In this document: positions 1 to 13,200 of the stretch, one piece after another
How the letters are laid out: every line of letters begins with the position of its first letter
Position numbering within the stretch: the first letter of the stretch is position 1
From: Rhyacophila brunnea
Taxonomy: Eukaryota > Arthropoda > Insecta > Trichoptera > Rhyacophilidae
Length of the DNA: 64,000 nt
NCBI GenBank assembly: GCA_022495005.1
Contig: JAGYXB010000439.1
Location: 420,126 to 484,125, forward strand
Direction: 5' to 3'
The notes under the pieces: generated by a model
What the model was told of the DNA's origin: nothing
Seen by the model: the letters and a program-made list of their open reading frames with translations, nothing else
Database searches by the model: none
Program-made: the position numbers and the translations under genes

Positions 1-2289
1 CAGCGAAGGTTGCCGTGTCACGAACTTGAGTGTTTGTATTCTATTAGTGGTATGTAAATTACAATAATGATTTTTCAAAAGCAATATTGATAATGATATA
101 ATGACAGGTCGTTTATGAAACCTATCAATAATGAATGAAAAGGTTAAAACAGCCCCGCCCTACGCAGATAATAATAATTATTTATTGTAAATTACTTGTT
201 CCATTACAGGTGAAAGATTGTTGTTATATGAGAAAATACTGTAAATATTAAATCCATCATTATAATAATAAACTATGAATCCTATTAAAGATTATGGGAT
301 ATGTATAGGTATTGCATATTATACTAAAATCATTGTAACTTATGAAATCGACTAGTTTCTTTACTAGAATATGCGTATCACCGAATTAATTCTTATTTCA
401 AAATGTTTGTGTTGAGTGATATCTTAATAGTGAGATTTGTAATTATTTTCCGTTTTTTCTACTTATTTATTTTCTATTATCATTTTACCATTTAAATTAG
501 GTATATGCAAATAACGACATTGCAAACCGTATACATATAATTATCATCTATAACAATTCTAGCACTAAAGCTATTAAGAGGCTTAAATATAATGCTGTTT
601 TTCTACATTTATGCATAAATAGTATCATGTCTAGTACACTTTTTAGCAACGTTTTAAAAAGAGCCGAGATATTGTTGGTAGAAATCAACGATATTAAATA
701 ACCTTTGTATATAAAGATGGAGCCTAAGTATATGAAATTAAAGCAAAAAAAAGACATCGGACCGACTTATTAAGACGTTATTTTATAAGAAGTTCTAGAC
801 TTCTACTATGAGATTACAATATAATATCTGATTCACCCAATTAATTAATTATGTACATAATTATATGTGTAGATTTTGCTTAAATAAGCGTAGAATACTT
901 AAATTCATAGGATTTGATCGTATATGATTAAGTTAGATTTCAATATGATATTTCTCACATATTGGCGTATCAAAGTAGAGATTGTAATTTGAAATTAAGC
1001 TGTAAAATACTGCTGGAAAGATATTCATTTGGAAATTTTATGTAAGCATCCAAAAGCAATACATTATAATCACGCACAACTCTTATATTATTGGATACAT
1101 AAACAAAGCAACATACTTTAAACCAGAACGTATGGCGCCTTATTCTTTTTGGGCTGCCAAGAGAAGAAAAAAAGTAATGCAATTTATTAACAATATCCGT
1201 ATAATCATTCGATTCGAAAATAGAACTACCTTCAAAATTCCAAATACGGAATACGTATGAGACTCCTTCTATATAGAGTCTAAATCTATTGTTCAAATAG
1301 TAAAAAGATAATCATTGAAATTCTATTGATATTGATGAAATATAGGAAAACTCAATCTGTAGTAGCTACCTAAATAAAATAAATAGTAGTAACTCTAGAA
1401 CTATTAGAGGGTTTTGAAATTTTTTGAAATTTATATCATAATAATTCAATATGTTTTGAAAGACCACCATTATTTGCAGTAAAGTTGTAATACCTAGTTA
1501 CTGATTATCTATGGTAGAAAGACAGATTTCAGAATCATGTTAATATTTTACTTTTGATTGCTATTTTTACAATCAACGCTATAGAATACAGATATTATTG
1601 TCTGATTGAATGCTCAATAAAAATATCTTTATTTCCTGGTGGTATTGTAACCACAGCATACCAGAGTTATTGTAATGGTCTCACGTCAACAACTAATGCT
1701 TATGTAATAAATTGATGAATAATACATGTTTATTGTTGGAAATTGTGATGTCTGACTGCGGAAAAGCTTTTACAAAATAAAAGTGACAATTAAAGTGGCC
1801 GATAAATAATTAAGATATGTCTAATTTATAATATGGGTTATCATTTTGTGGTACATATTCACTACATTTAAGTATTGTTTCAATGACACGCATTTCGCTC
1901 ATAATATGGTGAGCTTTTTATAGTGTTATAGGATACTGACATTAACATTTGAGTTTATTTAAGTGAGTTTATAATTATTATTGTTGATGCTGTATGGTAG
2001 GAGTAGAAGGTCTTTTCTCATCGAGAATTGACCGTAATACATTATATGGAATTAGGGATCACGCACACTCTAGTGCACGCCAACCAAGGTCTTGGGAAGT
2101 TGCTCCTGGGACACTTTCGGCACAAATTTTAACAGCGCCTATCGTTCGTTACGCCACGGTACACGCCTGCATAACGGGTGTGGAGACGTGGCGGGTGGTG
2201 GAGGGAAAAGCAAGGTAGGAGTAAAAAGAAAGGTAGTGTGTTGTGGCCTGTGGGAAATGGATAGTTATTCTAATTCCAAGTCATCATTG
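1..2289. other. Non-genic A+T-rich sequence
   Basis: No supported gene. A minus-strand 108-codon open stretch (970-1296) shows no family motif. A more G+C-rich patch at about 1990-2230 has two short overlapping open frames but no recognisable protein; it may be an old transposon fragment. Confidence 0.5.
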
Positions 2290-2662
2290 AAGCGCCTAGT
2301 TTCAAAAGCCCCTATAACGGTTTTTGAAAATTTTTGAGTTAGATATGTGTTTAGATGGATATTTTTGTTACCTTTATGATGGCCAAAGATTGAACCTTAA
2401 AAACCGTCAATACGTATGATCAAAAGTTGGGGTAAATTACAAAACCCGCTAAAATGGTTTGAGTGTGCTTTTCAAATACCCCTAAAATGGAAAGCCAAAA
2501 TACTTTTTAGAATGTAACGATTAAAAAAATAAATACATTAAGATCACAAATTTAATAGATATGATTTTTTTCTCATTTTTCTCAAAACTACCGACAATCG
2601 TTTTTCTCATTTTTCTCAGAACTAACTAAATTCGTTTTAGAGGCTTTTGAAACTAGGCGCTT
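2290..2662. mobile_element. MITE-like element with about 33-bp terminal inverted repeats
   Basis: The left end aagcgcctagtttcaaaagc (from 2290) and the right end gcttttgaaactaggcgctt (to 2662) are inverted repeats; similarity continues inward for about ten more bases with mismatches. The interior repeats a short ctaaaatgg motif and has no coding capacity. No clear target-site duplication was found. Confidence 0.65.
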
Positions 2663-3516
2663 TAATTAGCCATGGGGGTGGGAATTTTTATTATCAATTC
2701 AATTTTTTCTCCCTTGCATCTCTTGAAAGATATTACTGACATCAGTCATTGGTCTTTAATTATAATATTACGTAACTTATTCATTATACATCGCTTACCT
2801 AGGTAAAACTTAACCATGAAATTGCTCAGATTGAGATTTTTTCTACTGCGCACGAATTACATAGGGTTAATTTAATTATTATTACAGTTAATATTTTCGA
2901 TTGATCTTACATGAAGCTGAATGCATCGTTTTCTCTCACTAGGTGTCATTCTTACTACATTTTATTTTCTGTAAAAAGTATCCAACGTTACGCTTATAAA
3001 TGGTATGTTATAGGTAAATCACCATTTCCGCTTGAATAATGAACATACTATATTGTGACTTCATGGTGATACGTATTGCAGAACTATCCTCGATGAATAT
3101 GGCAGCCCTCGTGAAAAATAATTTATATGATCAAATTAATATAATTTCTATGAAACTATTTTTTTTGTAAGACACTAATATATATTACTATGGACGTTGG
3201 TACGGCGGAAGTGGATAGCTGTTTTACTTTTGGTGCATTCGTATATATTATTATAGTTCTACTGTAGTATTTGTTAGTATGATGTAAAAAAGGTAGAATG
3301 TAGAATATTTACTTGGCAATGCAACTCCCGTAAGTGGTTCAATGAGATGTGTTCGGGATCTAACTTGATTGGGCCAGGGTAGAATAGTGTACTGCTATCC
3401 GACGGTACCAAAAGAAGAAGAATATGTAAAACGCATATTATGCAAAGGATGATGGCGCTGTGAAATTTTTTAATCTGAAGATACCTACTTCAAAATAAAT
3501 GAAAACAATGACAGAA

Positions 3517-4043
3517 CCTTTGACGGTTACATGAATAAACGGAACATGACTAAACAGAACAGTGACAAAACAGAACAGTGATAAATAGAACTATGACCTT
3601 TCAGGAAAAATATAACATTTCATATTAAAATTGTCGTATCTCTATGTTGTGTAGATTTTTAATAACACAGGTTTTCAATATGCCGTAATTATAATTTCTG
3701 CATTACTAATCGCTGGAAAGTCTCAATTAAACGGGACTAAGCTCGGTATTGCCGGAAAGCTAGGTATATATTCTCGTCTTAATCAATAGAATATGTTCAA
3801 AATGTTTAGGTGACTAGGTGCAGCGAAATAATGAGTTTAATAATTCTGTGAAGTTATGCATGCTTAGGTGTCAAAATCTAGCAGATAAATTGAGGTTTTT
3901 ACTCCGAATGGCCAACATGCGGTGATTTTATATATTAAATATTTTAATTTATTTTTCCCATGGCTGTTCTGCTTTGTTACCGTTCTGTTTTGTCACCGTT
4001 CTGTTTCTCCATGTTCTGTTTTGTCCGTATACCCCTTTGACGG
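3517..4043. mobile_element. Foldback element with subterminal aacagaac repeats and 10-bp direct flanks
   Basis: The direct repeat cctttgacgg (3517-3526 and 4034-4043) flanks a 507-bp unit. Both ends, read inward, carry inverted arms of about 60 bp built from two to three copies of an aacagaacrgtgac motif (3546-3592 and, inverted, 3963-4025). No protein is encoded. The 10-bp flanks look like a target-site duplication. Confidence 0.6.
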
Positions 4044-6736
4044 CCGCGTGCAATGCACATCCTTCAATCAAATCGCTTCATATATTGATATATTTTATTA
4101 CTTTGATTATGAGTTTAGATAGACTTTGTTATATAAAATCTTAAAATATTTAACTGACTCGGTGTATTTTTATGCACTTTTAATTATTTATGTGTTTATT
4201 TATTATATTACGCCCAACTTTATTAAAATATTCTTTATACCTACTATAATTTATTTTATTTGGTTTCCCATGTCATGTAGTGAACGTAATGTTTGTCTCT
4301 GCATGTAAAGGAATACCTTTTAGTTATAAATCATTCACGGTACGAGACCCTGCGGCCAAGCATACATTGATTTCAATAATATGAAAAAAATACTAATGTT
4401 ACGTATATAGCGAGGTGAAAACATATGCCCTATCGATCAGAAACACAGCGCATTAATTTATGCTCAAAAAAATGTTTTTTTTTTAATATTAGAGAAATAT
4501 AGGAATATGTAGTGTCTCCTGGACGGTGTAAAAATTAAAAGGTCGAATATAACACAAAGTTGCATTTCTTCATAGGCTAATATAAATCTAATTACACAAT
4601 TTATTATAAATCATTCGCACTAAAATCAGACACGTATACGGTACCAAAATTACTTAATGTAATGTAACATTACGCAGGTATAATAAATAACTTAATATTT
4701 GAAATACTGAAACTATCATCACCCGTTGAAAATGTATTTAAAATTAAATTATATAAGTAGTGTTAACAATACTACTTATAAATCTCTATTATAATATTTT
4801 CACGGGAATATATTTATCCGTATTCTTTTAATTACACCGAGATGTTAAAGAGAAAATGTTTGTGACCGTAAAGATTCAATCTGGATATGACTTGATTAGT
4901 ATTCCAAGTTTAAAAAAATATGTGCATATTTATAAAACTGAGTGGTGTGAATATAATAATATTATGATCCAAATATTTCGACAAAAGAACACTAATTATA
5001 TACAATAATTTAAAACTAAAATGTACCTATTATTAATATACTAAACAAGATTTACAAAACTTACTATCATTCAGCAAGAAAAAATATATATAAAATGTTC
5101 ATTATGTTTTTTGTGGATAAAACCTTATTTTTGATTAAAAACAAGGATCTACTAAATCGTTCTCCTGTCCGTGAAAATTTAACAAATACAAATCGATTAT
5201 TGAAATTTGTCTAATACTTTTGAAATCATCGTGTAAAATATATTTTTTAATTTAAAAATAAATCTAAATGACTAATCTAATCAAAATCTAATGTATTTCA
5301 TCAAATTTTGTTATCTAATTATAATATTAATACTTCATGGAATTTGAATTTAAATTCTAATGGATCTAAGTTTTGTACTATTCCATTTGAGTCGTTTTTG
5401 GCAACTCGAGGTTCGCCTTTCGGCATCTTATAGAATATAATATCTAATAGAATTTTATCTAATTATTTTGACGAAAATTACATTAGTTGCATTTTTCTGT
5501 TGGGATATATGTAAGAGAAAAAAATTATAACACATACTTACCTATCAGATAATCGTATTATTTTTTTCACTGCGTGTCATGTGAATAAATGTTTTTTTTT
5601 TATAAATGACAAAGACTTTTAAAAAGTTCATGGAAAAGATTTTATTTGTACAAACATAAACAAAGTACAAAGATTTTCTAACAGATACATAATTACGTAT
5701 AATAGTAATAATTTCTAAAGCACTATATAACATTGCTATGAATAATATTATATTATTATCTATGAAAAATGGTTGTTAAAAATCCTTTTTTTATTATATC
5801 CAGATTAATATTTTACACGAGGAAGAAATAATTATTGGAAAACCTTCAAATTGAATCATTTTATTAAAAAATATATTCTATTGCATTTAAATGCAAGGTT
5901 TAATTATGTACATAAAACTGATAATATTTAGATTAAATTACTTTTAATAAATAAACATGACAGTTTCGTAAAATTACAAACATATCTGGCAGTAAAAAGA
6001 TAATGACATAAAATTGAGTTTGGGATTATTTTTTCTAATTCTTTTTGATATTATAATAAAACAATGTTTGTCTGAGGAGCACCATTTGGTGATATTCTAA
6101 TTATCTATTATAATGTACTACAATGCTAAATAATTAACAGTACTACGTCGTGATTGATTGGTCACTTTTGTTGTGTTTAACTTAAAAGTCATTAACAATA
6201 TAATAATAATTAAGAAGACTTATACTATCTACAACGAAGAACAGTCGAAAAAAACAAGATCTAGTAAAGCAAAACTATAAATTAATATGACCTTGCACAA
6301 ATCAATGCATAATACAATCAAAACGGATCTATTGATTTCATCACAAAATAATACAGCTATAATTTAGTCAATTCAGAAATCACAGCGGTTTTGATTAAAA
6401 ATTAAATAAAATAACTATTTAATGGAATGATGATAATATAATAAGAGGAATATTGTATAACTAATTCCAGAATGTATTGATTTTAAAAACCGTAAAGAAA
6501 CTTAAGTTATGTAAAAAAAATAATAACATAACAAAACAAAACATTATTTGTGAATGACAATAACATATAATATGATGGGTATCATCTCAAATGAAGGGTG
6601 GATCACCCCTTTGATCATTAACTATTTAAAAAAAAAACATCTAGAATACTATGGTTTGACTGCATTAATAGTTAAATAAAAGGTGAGTATTATAATAATT
6701 TTATAAAATGTGTGGTGTCTATAACTGTGTCAAGTT
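4044..6736. other. Non-genic A+T-rich sequence
   Basis: I see no coding region, RNA gene or clear repeat here. Short open frames (for example 4126-4308 and 5545-5733) are hydrophobic or Lys/Asn-rich, as expected from random A+T-rich DNA. Confidence 0.5.
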
Positions 6737-6742
6737 TTTAAT
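6737..6742 (-). terminator. Candidate poly(A) signal of the histidine-rich gene
   Basis: ATTAAA on the minus strand about 200 bp past the stop codon. In such A+T-rich DNA this hexamer occurs often by chance. Confidence 0.25.
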
Positions 6743-6939
6743 TACTGCCAAGATAAACAGAGAAGGTTTAGTTTTGACAAAGTTTTAAAGCTGAAACATC
6801 AGTTGTCACTTCATATTTTATGTAAATTATTATATTGTGCTATTATTTAACTATATAAATGCAATAATTAATACATAGTTAGATGTTATTGGCAAGTCTC
6901 CTGAAAATTCTGAGAATCCTATACGCTAGCCAGATCGAA

Positions 6940-7274
6940 TCAATGCTTCTGGTGGAAGGCGTATTCCTTGCCTCCTTGGTGACCGCCTTTCTTTCCATAA
7001 TCGGAATGGTGAGCATGATGCTTGTCATATCCTGCCTCGCTCTTGTGCGATTTGTGATCTGCGTCGACATGTCCTTTGGAATGGTGACCCTTCTTCCCTG
7101 CGTGGTCTTGGTGCTTGGCGCTCTCGTGGTGGCCGCCCTTTTTGTGACCGCCATCATGCTTGTGGTGTTTGGCGTGGTGATCTCCATAGCGATGGTGGGA
7201 GCCGCTCTTGTGGTAATCATCATAGAACTTGTGCTCTTTGTGATATTCGTCCTTGTGGTATTTGTTGTGATATC
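6940..7274 (-). CDS. Histidine-rich gene, exon 3 (C-terminal domain)
   Basis: The last two bases of Gly381 and residues 382-491, then TGA (6940-6942). Acceptor is ttgccttcacag. The conserved-looking core is YHNKYHKDEYHKEHKFYDDYH, written in part here, followed by KKGGHH and DYGKKGGHQGG repeats. The opposite strand is also open for 147 codons, but that is the antisense of His codons (CAC read as GTG), giving an artificial Val/Leu-rich string. Confidence 0.85.
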
Positions 7275-10200
7275 CTGTGAAGGCAAGTTTAATGCATTAC
7301 GTTACATTGTACAGCAGCTAACTTAAAACTTAATATTACTTTAAACAGTAAAGTTAATAACACATTCAATGTTACATTTTAATTTGTGTTAAATATTATG
7401 TTGTTTTGTTAATAAGTTTTAAATTCAGCGCAAGTGTCCAATAAGTTGGGCGAATGGCTAACGACCAATTTGTTAACACAGCCTCCACTCTATGGAGGCT
7501 CATACGCTTAGGAGAGAAATAATAATAGTTTTTTTTTCATTGGCTCTACAATCCGGTGTGGATCTTAGTCGCCTCAAGAGGTTTCGTAACATTAAAAAAA
7601 TAGGTATTAGCCATTTGCTCAACCTATTAGGTCCATGTTTTGGGTCAAACATACATTGAAATAAAAAAACTAATTAGTATTAAACTAACTAGATTAATTT
7701 TGCCAAGCCCGAGACCCTTGACTTAACACAATAATACGCAGAAGAAAACGAAACAGCAAATAATATGTCAGTCGTATCTATAAAATGACGCTGTTGAATA
7801 ACGAATCCAAAAACGTGGCTTTTACAAGTGGAAACGCAGTTTAAATTAAAATCAATAAAACGGTCGTACACGTTACCACTCGGCCATTGCGGGTGCTAAT
7901 GGGGCAGAAAATGATGGTGTACTATTACTACAATATATTTTAAAATGTATATTAGTTTGTTTTCCGGTCAGATATCTATAAGTAGAGATATGTTTGTGCG
8001 GACGCATTTATTTTACAGATGCTATGTTAAATTAATAAGACGAAGCATAAAACTCATAGTTTTCTTCAACACGTTTGGATAACCCACTATGATTTTTAAC
8101 CGCATTAATTTAATATATTAGTTAACGAAATTTATATAAGCAGACTCAGATTTAGTAAACGTCTTAAACCAATCGGCGGCCCCCAACTAATAATTGCAGA
8201 GACATTGCAAAAAGACATTGTTTAAATTTTAAATTTATTTATTTATATAAAATTATAAATTTGTAGTGAATATTTTTTTTAATTCTATAAAATTATTATC
8301 ACATAGTTAACGTAGATTCTATTAGAAACAATAATGTTATTCGGTACAAATGTCTAAAATGCTCTAATAACCTAATTCCTATCTACGTTTGCAAAGAATA
8401 ATGAAAGTAAAAATAAAAGTTTTCATTGTTTTTTTTATGTGGTTGGTACCTATTTATTTTTATATGGTGAGTAAAGCTAGGAAATCTTCATTCTGAGAAA
8501 TTTTATTGACTCAATGCTAGCATTAAAATATGAAATCAATAAAACGTTTCGAGAGAAAAACTTATAGACATTTGATAGACCGGTGGTCACAAATCTGGTA
8601 CGCCACCCGAAAGTTTATTTTTTTGCGATAAGTCTAAAAAGGTTTCCGACGCCTGAGTTTGACCATTTTATTGAAACTACGGATAATAATTAAATATGTA
8701 AAGTAAAGCTGTAGCGATATAGTACCTACTAAAATATTATATAGCATGCATATTATTGAATATTTACATATCACAAACTAATGAATCGTTCACATTAATT
8801 AGGCATAACTAGCATTGTTATATATGTGATGAAACAGCAATATGTATGTTTCTAGTTATTCAGTATTCGATAGTATATTAATTGAGATATAATTTGCCTG
8901 GTAAAATTCAATTTTGCGTTCCAGTTCGTTAAAAAGTGATTAAATTTAATTCCTTTATTTACATGTATAATATAATATTATTATATAATTTTAAAGTATA
9001 ATACGAAACAGGTCGGACTTTAATACGCGTCGTCGACACCGTTTTTTTTGCTTTGCATCATTTCCTAATCTTACATGTCACAAGTTTAAAGACTGATATT
9101 CCATTGACAGGTAATACTATTGTATTTAGGAAAGTACTTAATATAGATAAATATGTTAATACTTTCGCTCAGAATTATCGAGCGCTCCAGTTCGTGAAAT
9201 TTTATGTTTCGAGCGATATGACGTTAGGTATTTCGGCTGTATTAGCATTATTGCGTCGAGACGGTATAAAGATGCGAAATCGAAGTAACCAAATATTCAC
9301 TAAATTGTGGAAATTAAAATTATTATTAAACTTTTTTTTTTCTTCATAAAATAGTATTATAGCTTAACATGGCCAATGGTCTACAATATACAATATAAAT
9401 ATTAAGTAGGTATATCCATATTGATTATATTTATAAAAATGGCAAAGAATATGAAATGATTTTTTTTTAAAGATTGTATTGTTGTATTTGATAGTAATAA
9501 TGAAAGACTATTATAATAATGTTTGTTGCTAATAACCAGAAATATAATTTAACAAGGCGTTAAGCAAATTTGTAATCGAATTGGCGTGACACTTAAATAG
9601 TGTGTTTTTATCATTTCAAAACTGTTCGTTACAATTTATTTATAAGATTATGAGGAAAGTTCTAATTTAACAAGAATGGATTTTGCGAAATCTGAAGCGA
9701 ATTGATGAACTGAATCGAGTGTTTTGGTTCATTTAGAATGAAGAAGGAACTTTCTCAACAATTCGCCGATTACTGAAACCGATGAAGAAATTTGAAACAG
9801 TTCAGTGAATTGTAAACACCTCCGTTACAAATAAACCAGATCAATTCGCTAATAAGGTAATCGTTGATGTAAGTCTTATTATCGCGATGTAGAATTTAAT
9901 TTTTAGTTGACATACCTAGGCTATCAAAATAATGACAATAATTTATCACACATTTTTTAATAAGAGAGGGGCCAATAAAACGACGTGGAAGAGTTGAATT
10001 AATCCAATAATTAATTGTAAGTGAACGGCGTGGGAAAGGTAGACTACCTATTCATAATTATTGATACTTTACGATATCTGAAATACGAAAGAAGTTAATA
10101 TTCTAATATGATTTTAATTTTCTAAATAATGTAAGTATTCGGATTCAAAACACCGAGATTTCAAGATTAGTATTTTCGGGGATCAAAGGTTTAACCAATT

Positions 10201-13200
10201 TTTCACGTCCAGCAGTTGCTTTTACCGTAGGTCTTTAGTATAAAAAGTAGATAGAAAGGAAGTTTTATAGTATCCTGCAAGACCAAAGGAAAAAATACGT
10301 AGGTAGGTAATAATATATGCTTATTTCAAAACCTTTTTCGAAAAATCTTAAAACTACAAACTTTCAAACTACAATCCTAACAATCGTAAATAATTGTAAT
10401 GATTACACGCAAACTATAAGAACTGTCTAATATAATAAATACGCATTTTATTTATAAATTATCACTTTCGTAAAGCCATTATACTCTAATGCGTCAATTA
10501 CATTGAGCTTCTTTACGAGCTGTTTGTTGGCGAATTTATAATCTGCCTGTAAAGTCGCCCAGTGTAATCATCGAACAAGCTGACATTTCGATGATTACAC
10601 TGGGCGACTTTACAGGCAGATTATAAATTCGCCAACAAACAGCTCGTAAAGAAGCTCAATGTAATTGACGCTTTATTCACAAAAATATGCTATTTTTACA
10701 AAACATAGATAAAAAATAATCCTGACTTCCTAGGATACTAATGTGCTTATTTCCGGAATATTGTAATCAATACATTGAGTAGACTCTCAGTATTTCAAGC
10801 CCCAATAATAACATTATACAGTTTGGGATTACTAGAAATATAAGCGAATATTATACAGCTGTTTCTAATTATTATTAAATAGTCATGTGCCTAATTGGTT
10901 ATTAGGGAATTAACCGCACCAACCACATTATTTAATTTATCATTTATTTAAACTATGAAACAACGTTTGGCTATATCTGATATGTGTATTTACCCAGTTA
11001 TATGTATACAATTTAATTTCTTCTTCATGAACATGTGTTTTAATATATAAATAAATATTATACACTAATCAATTATTTTATGTAGATAGGTAGGTACTTG
11101 ATACACTATTTCATATTTTACAATTTTAGTAGCTATCATAACTTCCGGTATTAAATATGGAGAACAATCAAAGGGTTTGAATTATAACCATCGTATTAAA
11201 CCGGAGTTTATAACCGGAGTATTATGAAATTATTGTAAGTTTCAAACTGAGATTGAATTGTTAACAAATTTTTATTCCGTACGTTGGCATATTAAAAGAT
11301 GGTTGCCAGTTTTGACGTTTCGTTACTATATACGTTGTTCTTGTTTATCAAAATATTATAAATAATTTGATATTGGTGCGTATTAGTTATGTAAACAATT
11401 GACAAAGTCCTTTCACATGCAGTTAAAGTTACATTTGTATTATTTCCGTTACCTTTTGTTTTAATGTAGTACCTAATTAATAATGTAATATCATTTATTC
11501 CGAATAAATTTAACTGTCAGAGCTTATCTTGATAATATTATTTATACAATTAAAATATTTATCGAATTATTTCTATGATTGAATCTTTTCTACTCTTCCT
11601 AGTTTCTAGTAGAATTCTTGTATTCCAAATATTATCATTATATATTTTTTAAATACAACAGAAGACGATGTCCAATTGTGGTAGTTAAATGAATCACGGC
11701 AATGCAAAAACTTTAGAAAATCATATACCTAATTAAATGCATTGTAAGCTCATCTTGAATCAAACCAGGAACTACCGGTTAATTAAATTGTATACCTTTA
11801 GTGTTGTGACCCTTCTTGTGTCCTTTCTTCTCCTCGAATTTCCCTCCCTTCTTTCCATGAGCTGCTTCATGATGTTCTCCATAATGTCCAGCTTCGTCGT
11901 GTTCTTTGTGCTTCTTACCCCCGTGCTCGTCGTAGTGCTTGGCGTGCTTCTCGTGGCCTTCTTTTCCCTTGGACCCGTGCTCATTGTGATGCACGGTCTT
12001 GTGTCCTTTATCATCCTTCAAAGGAAAATGATATATAAAATATTACATATATTATAGTTATTATCCGACTTAATATTTAACCTTTCCTAGCAATAATTGA
12101 ATGGGCTTTTCATACTAATAATACAATTGAATTGTGTCTTTGTCTATTGGGTTATAACCTCAAAATGGCCAAAAACCTGGCTTTTAATATACTACTATGA
12201 GGGGAGGAATGGGCAGTTCTCTACCTGTTCGCGCCTTTAAAATAATCAATTAATAATCGATCTATTTTCCATTGTGTAGGTATTTTGTCATAGTAACGGA
12301 AAACTAAGTGCCAGGGCTCAATTTGAGCTATACCACCATCGGCTTTATTATGTAGGTATTTACATTTTTTACTCAGACGAAGGTGTGTATGATCGCTAGT
12401 ATGAAATAGTATAACAACAAAAACTTTACTTTTCTGACGTGACTACTTTCTCTACAAAGCCGTGAACTATTGCTTTCTGTAATACTGGATTAATTAATAC
12501 TCCTACGTAGTCTGTATTCAAATAACATAGTAATTTAATTCTCTATATTACGAATAAAAAGTGAACAGAAAGAAAAATCTTTTCCGATATTCTGAAAAAT
12601 GTTATTTACACAAGGAACGTTTCGTCAGAAATTTTCGGAGACAAATGACAATATTTTTTGGAGAACGTAATGTACATATCATAAATATTTAACTTTCGCG
12701 GTATCTTGTAAAATTCCGTCCAGAATAAACTTTATTTTGACGGTCACATCATTATTTAAAATAAAATGGTGAAACTAGCATTGTAATAATTTATGTATGA
12801 TATGAAGTATGATGTAAAATACATTGTTTATTTATAACGAAGCTTTTGTTATATTTATGTGGTTTGAGTGAACAACGCTATGCTAAAATTAAAAGCTTTT
12901 CATGTAAACACAGTAATATTCAGATAAACAAAGAATAATAAATCGGTAATTTACTAGGCTATAAAAAATGGGGAAAAGTGATTTATGTGCCTACCAACTG
13001 ATTTAAAATATTATGCTCTGATTAAATATGACCGACTGACTAATTTCCCGTAAACGTATTTCTATTTTTTAATCATACTATTAACGCGAATTTGACACGA
13101 AACATGGTTAAAAATATATCAGTCCCATTTTGTCGGCAGGTACTTACAACAGACATTTTAGCTTTGACCTCAATACGTCGTGTTCATTTGAAGCTAAGTT

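Larger units (their letters stand above)
7275..11795 (-). other. Intron 2 of the histidine-rich gene
   Basis: 4.5-kb intron holding a SINE-like fragment (about 7480-7730), a degraded hAT-MITE-like patch (about 9120-9230) and the perfect hairpin at 10491-10671. The rest is featureless A+T-rich sequence. Confidence 0.75.

Noticed and set aside
970..1296. 108-codon minus-strand open frame
   Set aside because: No recognisable family and no splice context; length is possible by chance across this much sequence.
6883..7326. 147-codon plus-strand open frame, Val/Leu/Ile-rich
   Set aside because: Antisense of the histidine-rich exon 3; His and Lys codons read backwards give hydrophobic residues.
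8990..9350. 98-codon plus-strand open frame
   Set aside because: Overlaps a decayed hAT-MITE fragment and shows no protein family.
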